Below, piece by piece: positions 37,901-46,437 of a stretch of DNA of 64,000 bases (position 1 is its first letter; the number at the start of each line of letters is the position of its first letter). Both the position numbers and the translations under genes were made by a program. The notes beneath the pieces are model-generated. The model was not told the origin of the DNA. It did not search any database and saw only the letters and a list, made by a program, of their open reading frames with translations. The stretch comes from Rhizobium sp. JAB6 (lineage in GTDB: Bacteria > Pseudomonadota > Alphaproteobacteria > Rhizobiales > Rhizobiaceae), in the NCBI RefSeq assembly GCF_003024605.1, contig NZ_PYJQ01000009.1, positions 1-64,000 on the forward strand, read 5' to 3'.

Positions 37901-38413
37901 CACCCGGCCCTCGATGAGGGCCAAAGGGTCCAGCTCCATGTTGACGGCCGACATTGTCGACAGATGCTTGCCGCTCTCCTGATCGACGACATTGACGTCG
38001 CGTGCTTCCAGCGCTAGCCGCAGGCCGGAGGTAAACCGGATCACGGTCGCGCCCACCTCTGCCTTGTAACGCGGGCCGATAGCCTGATCGAGAGCCGTTT
38101 GCGCTTTCTGGGACAGCGGCGCATCGAAGATGCCGCCTTCGATGGTCGCGATGACGGCACCGAGAATGATGGCAAGAAACGCACAGAAAACCATCGTCAT
38201 GCGGCAGACATGCCAAATATGCGAGCGCTTGCGGCGACTGCGCTCCGGCACGTGTACGATCAACGGATCTTCGACCTGAGCGGACGGCAGATGGTCGAGC
38301 GATACGAGATCCTTTTTGCGGAATGTTATCTTTTCGCCTCGGATCACTCCTGCGCGTGCCTTTCGCTTATACAATTTTGTTGGTGACGCTGCGTCCCATT
38401 GGACGGCACACAC
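34928..38413 (-). CDS. Large AsmA-like (DUF3971 / YhdP-type) envelope protein
   Basis: An 1161-residue protein: a short basic cytoplasmic N-terminus, one membrane helix at about 70-92 (MTMVFCAFLAIILGAVIATI), then a very long periplasmic part of repeated beta-strand blocks and an AsmA-like C-terminal domain ending in GITFRLTGTLEKSNLQINPLSIIAPGVFRQIFEF. AsmA/YhdP/TamB relatives bridge the periplasm and help move phospholipids to the outer membrane. The start is unsure: GTG 38413 and GTG 38347 both lack a well-spaced ribosome site, and the gene is back to back with bcp, whose leader it overlaps. Confidence 0.8.
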   Translation of the reverse strand: MCAVQWDAASPTKLYKRKARAGVIRGEKITFRKKDLVSLDHLPSAQVEDPLIVHVPERSRRKRSHIWHVCRMTMVFCAFLAIILGAVIATIEGGIFDAPLSQKAQTALDQAIGPRYKAEVGATVIRFTSGLRLALEARDVNVVDQESGKHLSTMSAVNMELDPLALIEGRVEVASVAAEGIALDTSLLPQGDPVDLTTLRVDALPKALNAAFDNLDFLERFVQRGGTNSVRISGFSMKLARQEGEPISVVVDNLAFERTAPNSLHLFGQVALNGSVALLDVRADQKEAGRSSSLAARISNLDLKPLTMTYDPNGTPRQGLTTFGDVTLSAVKGQAGADPKLNATIDVKPGVLYMDHDPQELTRADINLAYNFDHQTLEIAPSNAQFLGTSVPFSGALIDLDRVDANAGKGFGIDFVIKDGVAASSLSGEKPISFDGRATGRFFSATKEFQFDNLGISTPQGALFGSLHMKLGDSSPEISFGGRADKLDTAVVKQLWPFWMASKPRTWVEGNLFGGSVSNAVISVFIPSGRLREASQTGRLQLGKNELHIAFDIDGARMNVPGDIPPLRDTKAHFDLTGPNMVVDIASATSYFSTGRTITLSDSSFSIPATYDKPLMADLDLTISGSGDAIGELLTYKPLEVLQRTEFKPEDFNGKIVAKVDARIGLIRDQQPPQPEWQATLNLDNVDLLKPMNNRKIDNLTGVISADPQSVHLQAQAQIDSIPAQIEMVEPTDGKSAVKRARVITATLTDAQRNTVLPGLRDMIEGPVKVELTRIDDDRQGVKVDLGKAALTVPWIGWSKGSGIAATAQFEASGPDSQTALKNFTLKGDGFSASGDLLISKGSLTSASFTSVKLSALDDFALSLKRSKSGGYDVAVSGNSADIRPILARLKTSTSGGQQSSNGDESASATVRANLDKVVGFNDETIGNVKGVYSISGGKTTAADFSGVTRSGEALVTQMSKGANGVIRITSGDAGAVARFTDLYKHLRGGLLNLSLRSIGQDDWDGSLDIRNFSITDDKKLSTIVSTPSGKNGKSLNSAVKQNIDTRSQSFERGFARLVMRDGVLSVENGVVRGVQVGATFQGVLKDADGKMDMTGTFMPAYGLNRLFAEVPIVGFILGNGSDRGLIGITFRLTGTLEKSNLQINPLSIIAPGVFRQIFEF

Positions 38414-38475
38414 GAGCAGTATATATGCCTTCCCTCAAGTGTCATCTAAAAAACCGGCAAAAGAAAGGTTTTCCC

Positions 38476-38958
38476 GTGGCGGAAGTTTTACCGATTCAAC
38501 TGAACGTCGGCGACAAGGCACCCGATTTCGATCTTCCGCGCGATGGCGGCGATCGCGTTCGCCTTGCCGATTTTGCTGGAAAGCCCTTGGTGATCTATTT
38601 CTATCCCAAGGACGATACCACCGCCTGCACGACCGAATCGATTAGCTTCACGGCGCTGGCTGCCGACTTCGCAAAACTCGGCGTCGCCCTCCTCGGCGTC
38701 TCGCCTGACATTGTGAAAAGCCACGACAAATTCGTCAAGAAGCATGCGCTTTCCGTGCCGCTTGCCTCCGACGAGGAAAAGACCATGGCAATGGCCTATG
38801 GCGTCTGGCGGGAAAAGAGCATGTATGGCCGCACCTATATGGGTGTGGTCCGCTCGACCTTCCTGATCGGTGCCGATGGGCGCATCGCGGCAATCTGGGA
38901 CAAGGTCAAGGTGGCGGGACATGCCGAAGCCGTCCTGGCCGCAGCCAGGGAGCTCTAA
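38476..38958 (+). CDS. bcp: Bcp-type thioredoxin-dependent peroxiredoxin
   Basis: A 160-residue AhpC/TSA-family peroxiredoxin of the BCP/PrxQ class. Peroxidatic Cys51 lies in YPKDDTTACTTES. The second cysteine that many PrxQ proteins have five residues later is Ile here (CTTESI), so it should work as a 1-Cys enzyme or with an outside thiol. It reduces hydrogen and alkyl peroxides. The GTG start at 38476 has AAGG; the longer frame upstream overlaps the divergent AsmA-like gene. The DUF455 gene follows after 4 bases. Confidence 0.9.
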   Translation: MAEVLPIQLNVGDKAPDFDLPRDGGDRVRLADFAGKPLVIYFYPKDDTTACTTESISFTALAADFAKLGVALLGVSPDIVKSHDKFVKKHALSVPLASDEEKTMAMAYGVWREKSMYGRTYMGVVRSTFLIGADGRIAAIWDKVKVAGHAEAVLAAAREL

Positions 38959-38962
38959 GGCC

Positions 38963-39793
38963 ATGTCCGGCGGTCCCGAACCCATCGCGTCGCTGCGCGG
39001 CGGCGCCATCACCGCGATCCGTTCGGCCGATCTCGATCGTAAGACCGAGCTTGCCCAGGAATCGGCAAGGCGCTGGTTTGCGCGTACCCTGTCGCTGCGT
39101 TCCCCGCTCGACCCGCCGCTCGCCGATCGGCCTGGCCGGCCGGAAAAGCCGGAACTGGTCCCCCCGAAAAACATGGAGAAGCGCTCGCTGCATACGCTGA
39201 AAGGCCGCATCGCTCTCCTGCATGCCATCGCCCATATCGAGCTGAATGCCGTCGATCTGGCGCTCGATATCGTCGCACGTTTTGCGACAGGACCGGTCCC
39301 CAATTCCTTCTTTGACGGCTGGATGCAGGTCGCCTTCGAAGAAGCCAAGCATTTTCGCATGGTGCGGGCGCGCCTGCGCGAACTCGGCGCTGACTATGGC
39401 GACCTGCCCGCCCATGACGGCCTGTGGCAGGCTGCCCATGCGACCCGCACCGATCTCACCGCCCGCCTAGCCGTGGTGCCGTTGATTCTCGAAGCCAGGG
39501 GGCTCGACGTGACGCCGGCGCTGCAGGCGAAAATGCGCGAAACCGGCGACCTGGAGAGCGCCGCCATACTCGACGTCATCTACAATGACGAGAAAGGCCA
39601 CGTCGCCGTCGGCGCGAAATGGTTTCGCTTCCTGTGCGCGCGGGAAAAGCGCGACCCCGCCCGAACCTTCCAGGAGCTGGTCCGCGCCAATTTCCGCGGT
39701 TCGCTGAAGGCTCCGTTCAATGACATTGCACGGGCGGAAGCCGGGCTGACACCGTCCTTCTATCGCTCGCTGACATCGACAAGCAGTGCTTGA
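38963..39793 (+). CDS. DUF455-family ferritin-like protein
   Basis: A 276-residue DUF455 protein. The helical core has paired acid/histidine residues of a ferritin-like di-iron site: HAIAHIELNAVDLALD (88-103), FEEAKHFRMV near 124-133, and YNDEKGHVAVG near 208-218. Function is not established; some relatives are annotated as rRNA or tRNA modification oxidoreductases without proof. It is in an apparent operon with bcp, 4 bases apart, which may point to oxidative-stress expression. Confidence 0.82.
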   Translation: MSGGPEPIASLRGGAITAIRSADLDRKTELAQESARRWFARTLSLRSPLDPPLADRPGRPEKPELVPPKNMEKRSLHTLKGRIALLHAIAHIELNAVDLALDIVARFATGPVPNSFFDGWMQVAFEEAKHFRMVRARLRELGADYGDLPAHDGLWQAAHATRTDLTARLAVVPLILEARGLDVTPALQAKMRETGDLESAAILDVIYNDEKGHVAVGAKWFRFLCAREKRDPARTFQELVRANFRGSLKAPFNDIARAEAGLTPSFYRSLTSTSSA

Positions 39794-39908
39794 CGTACCA
39801 AGGACAAACGGTTTTTCCGGCATTTGATACCGCAATAGAAAGCATTCATTAACCATAATGCCGTGTACTTCCCTTAGGTGCCAGACTGCACCGATTGGGA
39901 GATTCTCG

Positions 39909-41225
39909 GTGACAGCAAAGCCTCAGAACCGGGTTTTCGGTAGACAACGGCGACATCACACCATCATCCTCGCCAGCGGCGATACGGTGCGTCATATGAC
40001 CGTGCGGCCGTGGATGGCAGCCATTGCCGTCTGCCTGGTCGGCATCTTCTCGATCGGCTATCTCCTTGCCACGTCCTACCTGGTCCTGCGCGACGATCTG
40101 ATCGGCGCAACGATGGCCCGCCAGGCGCGCATGCAATATGATTATGAAGACCGGATCGCCGCTCTGCGGGCGCAGGTCGATCGCGTTACCTCGCGCCAGC
40201 TCCTGGATCAGCAGGTCGTAGAGGAGAAGGTCGACAAGCTGATCGAACAGCAACAGCAACTCTCCTCGCGCAACGGAAAGCTCAGCACCCTTCTCGACAG
40301 GGCAGAGAATTCCGGCCTGACCGACAAGAGCGCGCATCCGGATGCCAGCGCTGCGGCGCAGAAGAATGAACATGCGCAGCTGACGTCCCCCAAGGCAATC
40401 GAAAAGCTTCTCACGAGCGGCAAGCCGGCTGACGCCACACCCGACAATTCCACCCTTGCCTACGTCCCCGCCCCCGAAACCGTCGCCGACCGCGCGGATC
40501 GGGTCTTCTCCAAGGTGACGCTGTCGCTGAAGCATATCGAACAGGATCAGTTGTCTCGAATCCGCAATCTCACCGCCGACGCGTCCGAAACCGCCAATTC
40601 TATTCAATCGATCATGCAGAATGTCGGCATCAAGGTGCCGAACCAGGTCGCGGGCATTGCGCGTGAAGATACGGACGACGGGGTGGGGGGACCTTATGCG
40701 CCTCCGGAGAACGTAGACCAGTTCGAACAATCCATGGCGCAGCTCGATACCGCCTTGACACATCTGGAAACCGTGCGGGGTGCCGCCGAAAGCCTCCCCT
40801 TCCGCAACCCGGCGCCGGGCAAGCTCGTCACCAGTCCCTTTGGCAACCGCAAGGATCCCTTCTTCGGCACGCTGGCGCTCCATACCGGCACCGACTTCCA
40901 TTTCAGTCCCGGTGAAAAGATCAAGGCGACCGCCCCGGGCAAGGTGGTTTCGGCCGGATGGACCGGCGGCTACGGCAATATGGTGGAGATCGACCACGGC
41001 GACGGCATCACCACCCGCTATGGGCATATGGAACAGGTGCTCGTTAAAGTCGGCGACAAGGTCGGCGCCGGCGATGCGATCGGTCTTGCGGGCAGCACGG
41101 GGCGCTCGACAGGAACACATCTGCATTACGAAGTGCGCGAGAACGGGCATCCCGTAGACCCGATGTATTTCATCGGCGCCGGCACGAAACTCGCAAGTTA
41201 CATCAGCGGATTGGGCGCAATTTAG
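39909..41225 (+). CDS. M23-family (LytM) membrane-anchored endopeptidase
   Basis: A 438-residue protein. Cytoplasmic basic N-terminus, one membrane helix at about 36-57 (PWMAAIAVCLVGIFSIGYLL), a coiled-coil region at about 70-140 (rich in Glu/Gln/Arg), then a C-terminal M23 domain. The zinc site is visible as HTGTDF and THLHYEV with the SPFGNRKDPFFG opening. It likely cuts peptidoglycan cross-links, or, as a coiled-coil LytM protein, regulates amidases at division. The GTG start at 39909 (GGGAG upstream) gives the conserved KPQNRVFGRQRRHH leader. Confidence 0.88.
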   Translation: MTAKPQNRVFGRQRRHHTIILASGDTVRHMTVRPWMAAIAVCLVGIFSIGYLLATSYLVLRDDLIGATMARQARMQYDYEDRIAALRAQVDRVTSRQLLDQQVVEEKVDKLIEQQQQLSSRNGKLSTLLDRAENSGLTDKSAHPDASAAAQKNEHAQLTSPKAIEKLLTSGKPADATPDNSTLAYVPAPETVADRADRVFSKVTLSLKHIEQDQLSRIRNLTADASETANSIQSIMQNVGIKVPNQVAGIAREDTDDGVGGPYAPPENVDQFEQSMAQLDTALTHLETVRGAAESLPFRNPAPGKLVTSPFGNRKDPFFGTLALHTGTDFHFSPGEKIKATAPGKVVSAGWTGGYGNMVEIDHGDGITTRYGHMEQVLVKVGDKVGAGDAIGLAGSTGRSTGTHLHYEVRENGHPVDPMYFIGAGTKLASYISGLGAI

Positions 41226-41319
41226 CTGCCGGAATTGTGACAAACACGCAACAAAGATGGCACTAATCCAAAAATTGCGTTATGAATGAACTTCGAGCCT
41301 GTTGAAGCGCCTGCTTTCC

Positions 41320-41348
41320 TTGACTTCATGGGTATTTGGTTCTATGTC
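41320..41348 (+). promoter_or_regulatory. Possible sigma-70 promoter of the DEAD-box helicase gene
   Basis: TTGACT at 41320-41325 and TATGTC at 41343-41348 are 17 bases apart. Transcription would start near 41355, giving a leader of nearly 70 bases. The -35 is good, the -10 moderate. Confidence 0.35.
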
Positions 41349-41422
41349 GCGCTGCATTGCGGCACGTTCATGCGTGTCGATTCATGGTGTTCGACTGAAC
41401 CAAGACGGAATTAGTTTTCCCT

Positions 41423-42946
41423 TTGACAACATTTGCTGACCTTGGCCTGAGCCAAAAAGTCCTTTCCGCGGTGACTGACGCGGGCTACATCACACCGACT
41501 CCCATCCAGGCCGGTGCCATCCCCTTTGCGCTTCAGCGCCGCGACATCTGCGGCATTGCCCAGACCGGAACCGGCAAGACCGCCTCCTTCGTGCTTCCGA
41601 TGCTGACGCTGCTCGAAAAGGGCCGCGCTCGCGCTCGTATGCCGCGGACGCTGATTCTGGAGCCGACGCGCGAACTTGCTGCGCAGGTCGCCGAAAACTT
41701 CGAAAAATACGGAAAGAACCACCGTCTGAACATCGCCCTTCTGATCGGCGGCGTTTCCTTCGAAGAGCAGGACCGCAAGCTCGAGCGTGGCGCCGATGTG
41801 CTGATCTGCACGCCCGGCCGCCTGCTGGATCATTTCGAACGCGGCAAGCTGCTGATGAGCGCCGTCGAGATCTTCGTGATCGACGAAGCCGACCGCATGC
41901 TCGATATGGGCTTCATCCCGGACATCGAGCGCATCGCCAAGCTCATACCCTTTACGCGCCAGACACTGTTCTTCTCGGCAACGATGCCGCCGGAAATCCA
42001 GAAGCTGGCCGACCGCTTCCTGCAGAACCCCGAACGCGTCGAAGTCGCCAAGCCGGCATCGACGGCCAAGACCGTGACGCAGCGCTTCGTTGCCTCGCAT
42101 AGCAAGGACTATGAGAAGCGCGCTACGCTGCGCGATCTCATCCGCGCCCAGACGGATTTGAAGAACGCGATCATCTTCTGCAATCGCAAGAAAGATGTGG
42201 CCGATCTCTTCCGCTCGCTCGAACGCCATGGTTTTTCTGTCGGTGCGTTGCACGGCGACATGGACCAACGCTCTCGCACGACGATGTTGCAGAACTTCCG
42301 TGACGGACAGATTCAGCTTCTCGTCGCCTCCGACGTCGCAGCTCGAGGTCTCGATCTTCCCGATGTCGGTCACGTCTTCAATTTCGATGTTCCGATCCAT
42401 TCGGAAGATTATGTCCATCGTATCGGCCGCACCGGTCGTGCCGGTCGCTCAGGCGCCGCATTCACCATCGTCACCAAGCGCGACACCAAGCATGTCGACG
42501 CGATCGAGAAACTGATCGGTGAAGATGTCCAATGGCTGAACGGCGATCTCTCGGCTCTGCCGCCTGCTGACGAGAGCGGTGACGACAACCGCTCCTCCTC
42601 ACGCCGCCGTGATCAGAAGGGTAAGGGCCGCGATCGCGATCGCAGCCGTGGAGGCCGCAACGCCTCGAGTCATAAATCTGATATCGACGTCGAGGACAAT
42701 GACGTCGTAGCGATCGAAGCAGCACCAGCAAAGGCCGAAAGCGTGAAGAACGAGCGCAAGTCTGAGAACAACAATAACAGATCCAATAACGGTTCTCGTA
42801 ACAGCCACCGGCCCTTCCCTGCTGCCAATGACGATCATCGCGAGCGCCGCAACCGCTATCGCGATCAGGACGACGGCCCGACTCCGGTTGGATTCGGTGA
42901 CGATATCCCCGCTTTCATGCTCATTGTGGCAAACGCCAAGGCCTAA
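41423..42946 (+). CDS. DEAD-box ATP-dependent RNA helicase (RhlE-like)
   Basis: A 507-residue helicase. Q motif PTPIQAGAIP, Walker A AQTGTGKT, PTRELA, TPGRLLDH, DEAD box VIDEADRML, SAT, and HRIGRTGRAGR in order. The last 120 residues are a charged, disordered tail rich in Ser/Arg/Asp/Asn with runs such as SSSRRRDQKGKGRDRDRSRGG, likely for RNA contact. RhlE-type helicases act in ribosome assembly, RNA decay and cold adaptation. The start is TTG at 41423 with a weak ribosome site, giving the usual TTFADLGLS N-terminus. Confidence 0.92.
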   Translation: MTTFADLGLSQKVLSAVTDAGYITPTPIQAGAIPFALQRRDICGIAQTGTGKTASFVLPMLTLLEKGRARARMPRTLILEPTRELAAQVAENFEKYGKNHRLNIALLIGGVSFEEQDRKLERGADVLICTPGRLLDHFERGKLLMSAVEIFVIDEADRMLDMGFIPDIERIAKLIPFTRQTLFFSATMPPEIQKLADRFLQNPERVEVAKPASTAKTVTQRFVASHSKDYEKRATLRDLIRAQTDLKNAIIFCNRKKDVADLFRSLERHGFSVGALHGDMDQRSRTTMLQNFRDGQIQLLVASDVAARGLDLPDVGHVFNFDVPIHSEDYVHRIGRTGRAGRSGAAFTIVTKRDTKHVDAIEKLIGEDVQWLNGDLSALPPADESGDDNRSSSRRRDQKGKGRDRDRSRGGRNASSHKSDIDVEDNDVVAIEAAPAKAESVKNERKSENNNNRSNNGSRNSHRPFPAANDDHRERRNRYRDQDDGPTPVGFGDDIPAFMLIVANAKA

Positions 42947-42961
42947 TATATCCTCTCGGAT

Positions 42962-42992
42962 GCGCAGCAGGCTGGATTGCCGGGTGCTGCGC
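42962..42992 (+). terminator. Hairpin after the helicase gene
   Basis: GCGCAGCA at 42962-42969 pairs with TGCTGCGC at 42985-42992 around a 15-base loop. No T-run follows. It lies between the helicase stop and the NUDIX start and could be a weak terminator. Confidence 0.4.
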
Positions 42993-43012
42993 CCAATTTC
43001 GGGATTTGACTA

Positions 43013-43435
43013 TTGGGCAAGCCTGGCATCGATTTCCCAGGATTAGGAACCGGCCTCGCAATCTTGCGGGACGGCAGGCTCTTGCTTTACCGGCGCCTCA
43101 AGGCACCGGAAGCCGGATGCTGGAGCATCGTCGGCGGCAAGGTCGATTACATGGAGCCCGCCGCCAGGGCAGCCATTCGCGAAGCGGAAGAGGAAAGCGG
43201 CCTCTCCATCGGCAAAATCGATTATCTCTGCACCGAGGAAGTCATTATCGAGGCCGACCGGCAGCACTGGATTTCGCTCATCTATCTCTGCAGGGATTTT
43301 TCCGGCGAACCCCGGCTGATGGAGCCGGACAAGCTCTCCAATTTCGGCTGGTTTGGCCGAAACGAGTTGCCGGCTCCGCTTTCCGAGTTTGCCAAGGCAA
43401 CCATCGCCCATTTAAGCGAAGAAGACTTTCGCTGA
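43013..43435 (+). CDS. NUDIX hydrolase
   Basis: A 140-residue NUDIX protein with a complete box at 42-64 (G-x5-E-x7-REUxEExGU: GKVDYMEPAARAAIREAEEE, then SGL). It should hydrolyse a nucleoside diphosphate linked to another group; the substrate cannot be read from sequence. The TTG start at 43013 has GGGA upstream and leaves only 66 bases after the helicase stop. It is convergent with the TfoX-like gene, 3 bases apart. Confidence 0.88.
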   Translation: MGKPGIDFPGLGTGLAILRDGRLLLYRRLKAPEAGCWSIVGGKVDYMEPAARAAIREAEEESGLSIGKIDYLCTEEVIIEADRQHWISLIYLCRDFSGEPRLMEPDKLSNFGWFGRNELPAPLSEFAKATIAHLSEEDFR

Positions 43436-43438
43436 GGC

Positions 43439-43759
43439 TTACTTGTCGGAACGAAGTGCGGCCTCATAGGCGAGCCGCACCCAGCGCGCCATTTCATCCG
43501 GATCGTCGAACGCATCGTCGGGTATCGACCAATAGGGCATGTTGACGGCTTTCCCCTTCTTGCCCTCATAGGCCCAGCGCCGCGCGCCGGCCGCCTCGAA
43601 TTCGGAAGCGCTGGCATCGTCTGCCTTCAGGAGAATCTCATCGTCCACTTCGAGCGCCAGGATGCGCCCCATATGATAGATACCCTTGCCGCCGAACATC
43701 CGTTTGATGGTGACAGGCCCGAGAGACTGAAACATTTCCTCGATATCGATATTATCCAT
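43439..43759 (-). CDS. TfoX N-terminal domain protein
   Basis: A 106-residue protein matching the TfoX N-terminal domain (VTIKRMFGGKGIYHMGRILALEVDDEILLKAD). TfoX regulates competence in Haemophilus, but stand-alone N-terminal domain proteins have no proven role. It starts 3 bases after the MocA-like stop with AAGGG overlapping that stop, so it is the last gene of the CoxDE/XdhC/MocA cassette. Confidence 0.85.
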   Translation of the reverse strand: MDNIDIEEMFQSLGPVTIKRMFGGKGIYHMGRILALEVDDEILLKADDASASEFEAAGARRWAYEGKKGKAVNMPYWSIPDDAFDDPDEMARWVRLAYEAALRSDK

Positions 43760-43762
43760 CCA

Positions 43763-45397
43763 CTAACCCTTCAAAATGCCACCCGCCGCCACGACAGCTT
43801 CGGGCGTATCGACATCGAGATGGGCCGCCTCGCCGATCTCGACGTCGACAACAGGCAGCCCCGATGTCTCGATGATGTGCCGCGCGCCGACATCGCCTTC
43901 CAGCCGCATCACGGCATTCAAAACGGAGCGCGGCAGGATAACGGGATTGCCGCGCTTCCCGCCGGATACGGCCCGCACGATCGCCTGACCATTTGCCTCA
44001 CGAAAGGCTGATATCAAGGTTTTCAGATCGTCATTTGTAACGCCGGGCATGTCGGCCAGCATGACAAGGATGCCATCGGCCTTTTGAGCCGCCAGCGTAC
44101 CGACACCAGCAACCAGCGAACTCGCCATGCCGGATGCATAATCCGGATTGAATACAACCTCAACGGCAAGACCGTTTAGCGCATCCTTGATTTCCTCGCG
44201 ACGATGTCCGGTGACCGCAACGATATGGGATGCGCCGCTTGCTATGGCCACGGATGCCGAACGGCGAACCAGCGGTACGCCTTCGAATTCCGCCAACAGC
44301 TTGTGCGAACCGCCTTCGCCCATTCTGCTCGCCTTGCCGGCAGCCAGCAGGACGACGGCGACCGATATCTCAGCCGCCGGCTTGGCGGCAATGTCGCGCG
44401 GCCGTGGACGTGACTGAATTTCCATCAGCAACCCTCCAACGCCCATGCCGCTGATATCCTGCCGCGTCGGTTGTTCGCCGGCTAATATGCGGTCCAGCAC
44501 CCAGTCGAAGCCATTCTCCTTCGGGCTGCGCGCGCATCCGGGCGCTCCGACGACATGGACGTCGCCAACCTTGCCGAGCACCAATAGATTACCCGGATCG
44601 ACGGGCATGCCGACCTGAATGACCTCGCCGCCGGCAAGCCGAATCGCTTCCGGAATGACGTCGCCGGCATCGATGACCGCCGAAGCGCCGAAAACGATCA
44701 CCAGTTTGGGCAGCCGATCCTGGGCCGCGAGAGCGCGACGGATCGCGCCGGCAACATCGGCCGCGCCATGGGCAACCCGCTCTTCCCGCTGCAACACGCT
44801 GGCCGCCGGCTGCAGCCGCTGCGAAAGGATGCGTGCCGTCTTGTCCATGACGGAGGCCTTCAGCGACGGCAGCTCCGTAGCAACAAGCGATACGGCATGA
44901 GGGATGAAGGGCTTGACCTCAAAAACCGGCATTCGCCGCAGAATTTCGACACCAGCCGCTACTTTAGCGGCGGAAACGGCGAGCGGGATGATCTTGAAGG
45001 TCGCGACCATGTCGCCCGTTCGCACCGGTACATGGTCCGCGAGACAGGCAAGGGTGATCGCCGGGTCGAGAGTGTTGATCCGATCGACCGCCATGCGATC
45101 CGCAATGAATAGGCCGTCGACGGTGCTGTAAACATTCACCCGTCCCGTCGCTGACTCGGAAAAAGTCAGATGATCCGGTGCGATGGCCCGCGCCAGCCGC
45201 TCCGCGGCCTCGTCTTCCATAAGGTCGCCCGCTTCGATGCGCGCAGCGATAACGCGGTCGATTCCGGCGGCGGCGAGTCGCTCGATATCTCCGCCGGTGA
45301 GCTTATGCCCCTTGGAGAAGCTGCCGTCAGACAATCGAACGGAATGCGCGAGAACCGCACCCTTCGCCTCCGCCGTCAAAAATTCACCGAAGATCAT
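43763..45397 (-). CDS. MocA-like fusion: molybdopterin-binding domain plus nucleotidyltransferase
   Basis: A 544-residue two-domain protein. Residues 1-340 resemble molybdopterin-binding (MoeA/CinA-type) domains, with VIVFGASAVIDAGDVIPEAI near 235-254 and HVVGAPGCARSPKENGFD. Residues 348-544 are a MobA-like transferase with LLAAGKASRMG and LVMLADMPGV. Such proteins attach CMP to molybdenum cofactor for molybdenum hydroxylases of the xanthine or CO dehydrogenase type. Its ATG overlaps the upstream XdhC stop (ATGA). The neighbours support this role. Confidence 0.85.
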   Translation of the reverse strand: MIFGEFLTAEAKGAVLAHSVRLSDGSFSKGHKLTGGDIERLAAAGIDRVIAARIEAGDLMEDEAAERLARAIAPDHLTFSESATGRVNVYSTVDGLFIADRMAVDRINTLDPAITLACLADHVPVRTGDMVATFKIIPLAVSAAKVAAGVEILRRMPVFEVKPFIPHAVSLVATELPSLKASVMDKTARILSQRLQPAASVLQREERVAHGAADVAGAIRRALAAQDRLPKLVIVFGASAVIDAGDVIPEAIRLAGGEVIQVGMPVDPGNLLVLGKVGDVHVVGAPGCARSPKENGFDWVLDRILAGEQPTRQDISGMGVGGLLMEIQSRPRPRDIAAKPAAEISVAVVLLAAGKASRMGEGGSHKLLAEFEGVPLVRRSASVAIASGASHIVAVTGHRREEIKDALNGLAVEVVFNPDYASGMASSLVAGVGTLAAQKADGILVMLADMPGVTNDDLKTLISAFREANGQAIVRAVSGGKRGNPVILPRSVLNAVMRLEGDVGARHIIETSGLPVVDVEIGEAAHLDVDTPEAVVAAGGILKG

Positions 45398-46101
45398 AGC
45401 GCAACGCCTTTCGGCGACGAGACATCCCGCCCGCGAAGCGAAGCGATGACCTCTGCCATAATGGCGACCGCGATCTCGGCCGGACTTGCGGCACCGATGG
45501 GAAGCCCGATCGGCGCATGAATGCGGACAAGCTCGGTTTCGCTCAGGCCTTCCCGCTTCATGCGTTCCAGGCGGCTGGCATGCGTCTTGCGGCTGCCGAG
45601 CGCGCCGACATAGAAACAGCCGGTCTTCAGCGCCTGAATAATCGGCTCGTCATCGATCTTGGGATCATGGGTTACGGCAACCAGCGCCATATAGCTGTCG
45701 AGCGGCCGCTCCTTCAGCGCGTCGACTGGCCAATCGGCGATCAGGTCTATGCCCTCGAAGCGTTCCGGCGTGGCGAAGGCGCTGCGCGGATCGATGATCG
45801 TCACGTCGAAACCGGCAAGTGCGGCCATCGGGGCGAGAACCTGGCTGATATGGACAGCGCCGATTACGACGATGCGCGGCGGCGGCAAATGAACATTGAA
45901 GAACAGGTTCTGCCCGCCGATCTCAAGTGCCGCGGACTTGCCCGAGCGGAATGCCGCTGCAGCCGCATCGGCGAGAGCGCCTTCGAGTACATCACCTTCG
46001 ACGATGAGCCGATCCTGGCCTCCGGAGAGATCGGTGACGAGGATCGCCGCCTGCCGTTTGCGCCGCATTTCGTTCAGCCGCGCCAGTATCTGACGGTCCA
46101 T
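45394..46101 (-). CDS. XdhC C-terminal (Rossmann) protein
   Basis: A 235-residue XdhC-type protein with a Rossmann domain (PRIVVIGAVHISQVLAPMA near 94-112, VTIIDPRSAF) and the family's VAVTHDPKIDD, FYVGALGSRKTHASR and PIGLPIGAASPAEIAVAI. XdhC proteins bind sulfurated molybdenum cofactor and insert it in molybdenum hydroxylases. The glycine loop is GAVHIS rather than the common GAGHVA. Start 46101 shares one base with the previous stop (TGATG). Confidence 0.85.
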   Translation of the reverse strand: MDRQILARLNEMRRKRQAAILVTDLSGGQDRLIVEGDVLEGALADAAAAAFRSGKSAALEIGGQNLFFNVHLPPPRIVVIGAVHISQVLAPMAALAGFDVTIIDPRSAFATPERFEGIDLIADWPVDALKERPLDSYMALVAVTHDPKIDDEPIIQALKTGCFYVGALGSRKTHASRLERMKREGLSETELVRIHAPIGLPIGAASPAEIAVAIMAEVIASLRGRDVSSPKGVAL

Positions 46102-46430
46102 CAGCCGAGCCTTTCGACATAGACGCTGATGCGGCCGCCGCAGGAGAGGCCGACCCGCCACGCGGTCTCATCGGCAACGCCGAATTCCAGCATGCGCGAC
46201 TTGCCCGTTTCGATGACATCGAGCGCCTCGGTGATGACGGCGCCTTCGACGCAGCCGCCGGAAACCGACCCGTGAAAATTGCCTTCGCCGTCGATAACCA
46301 GATGGCTACCGGACGGGCGTGGCGCCGACCCCCAGGTATCGACAACGGTCGCCAGGGCCACGTTGCGGCCCGCCGACACCCATTCCTCCGCGATCACGAG
46401 CGGATCCAGACTTTCGGATATATCTGACAT
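46101..46430 (-). CDS. XdhC/CoxI N-terminal domain protein
   Basis: A 109-residue protein with only the N-terminal XdhC/CoxI domain: ALATVVDTWGSAPRPSGSHL, then GSVSGGCVEGAVITEA and GLSCGGRISVYVE. The two conserved cysteines (SGGC, SCGG) are kept. With the next gene it makes a split XdhC, two chains where many bacteria have one. The start 46430 (MSDISESLD) is 7 bases after the CoxE stop. Confidence 0.85.
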   Translation of the reverse strand: MSDISESLDPLVIAEEWVSAGRNVALATVVDTWGSAPRPSGSHLVIDGEGNFHGSVSGGCVEGAVITEALDVIETGKSRMLEFGVADETAWRVGLSCGGRISVYVERLG

Positions 46431-46437
46431 CGGAGCC

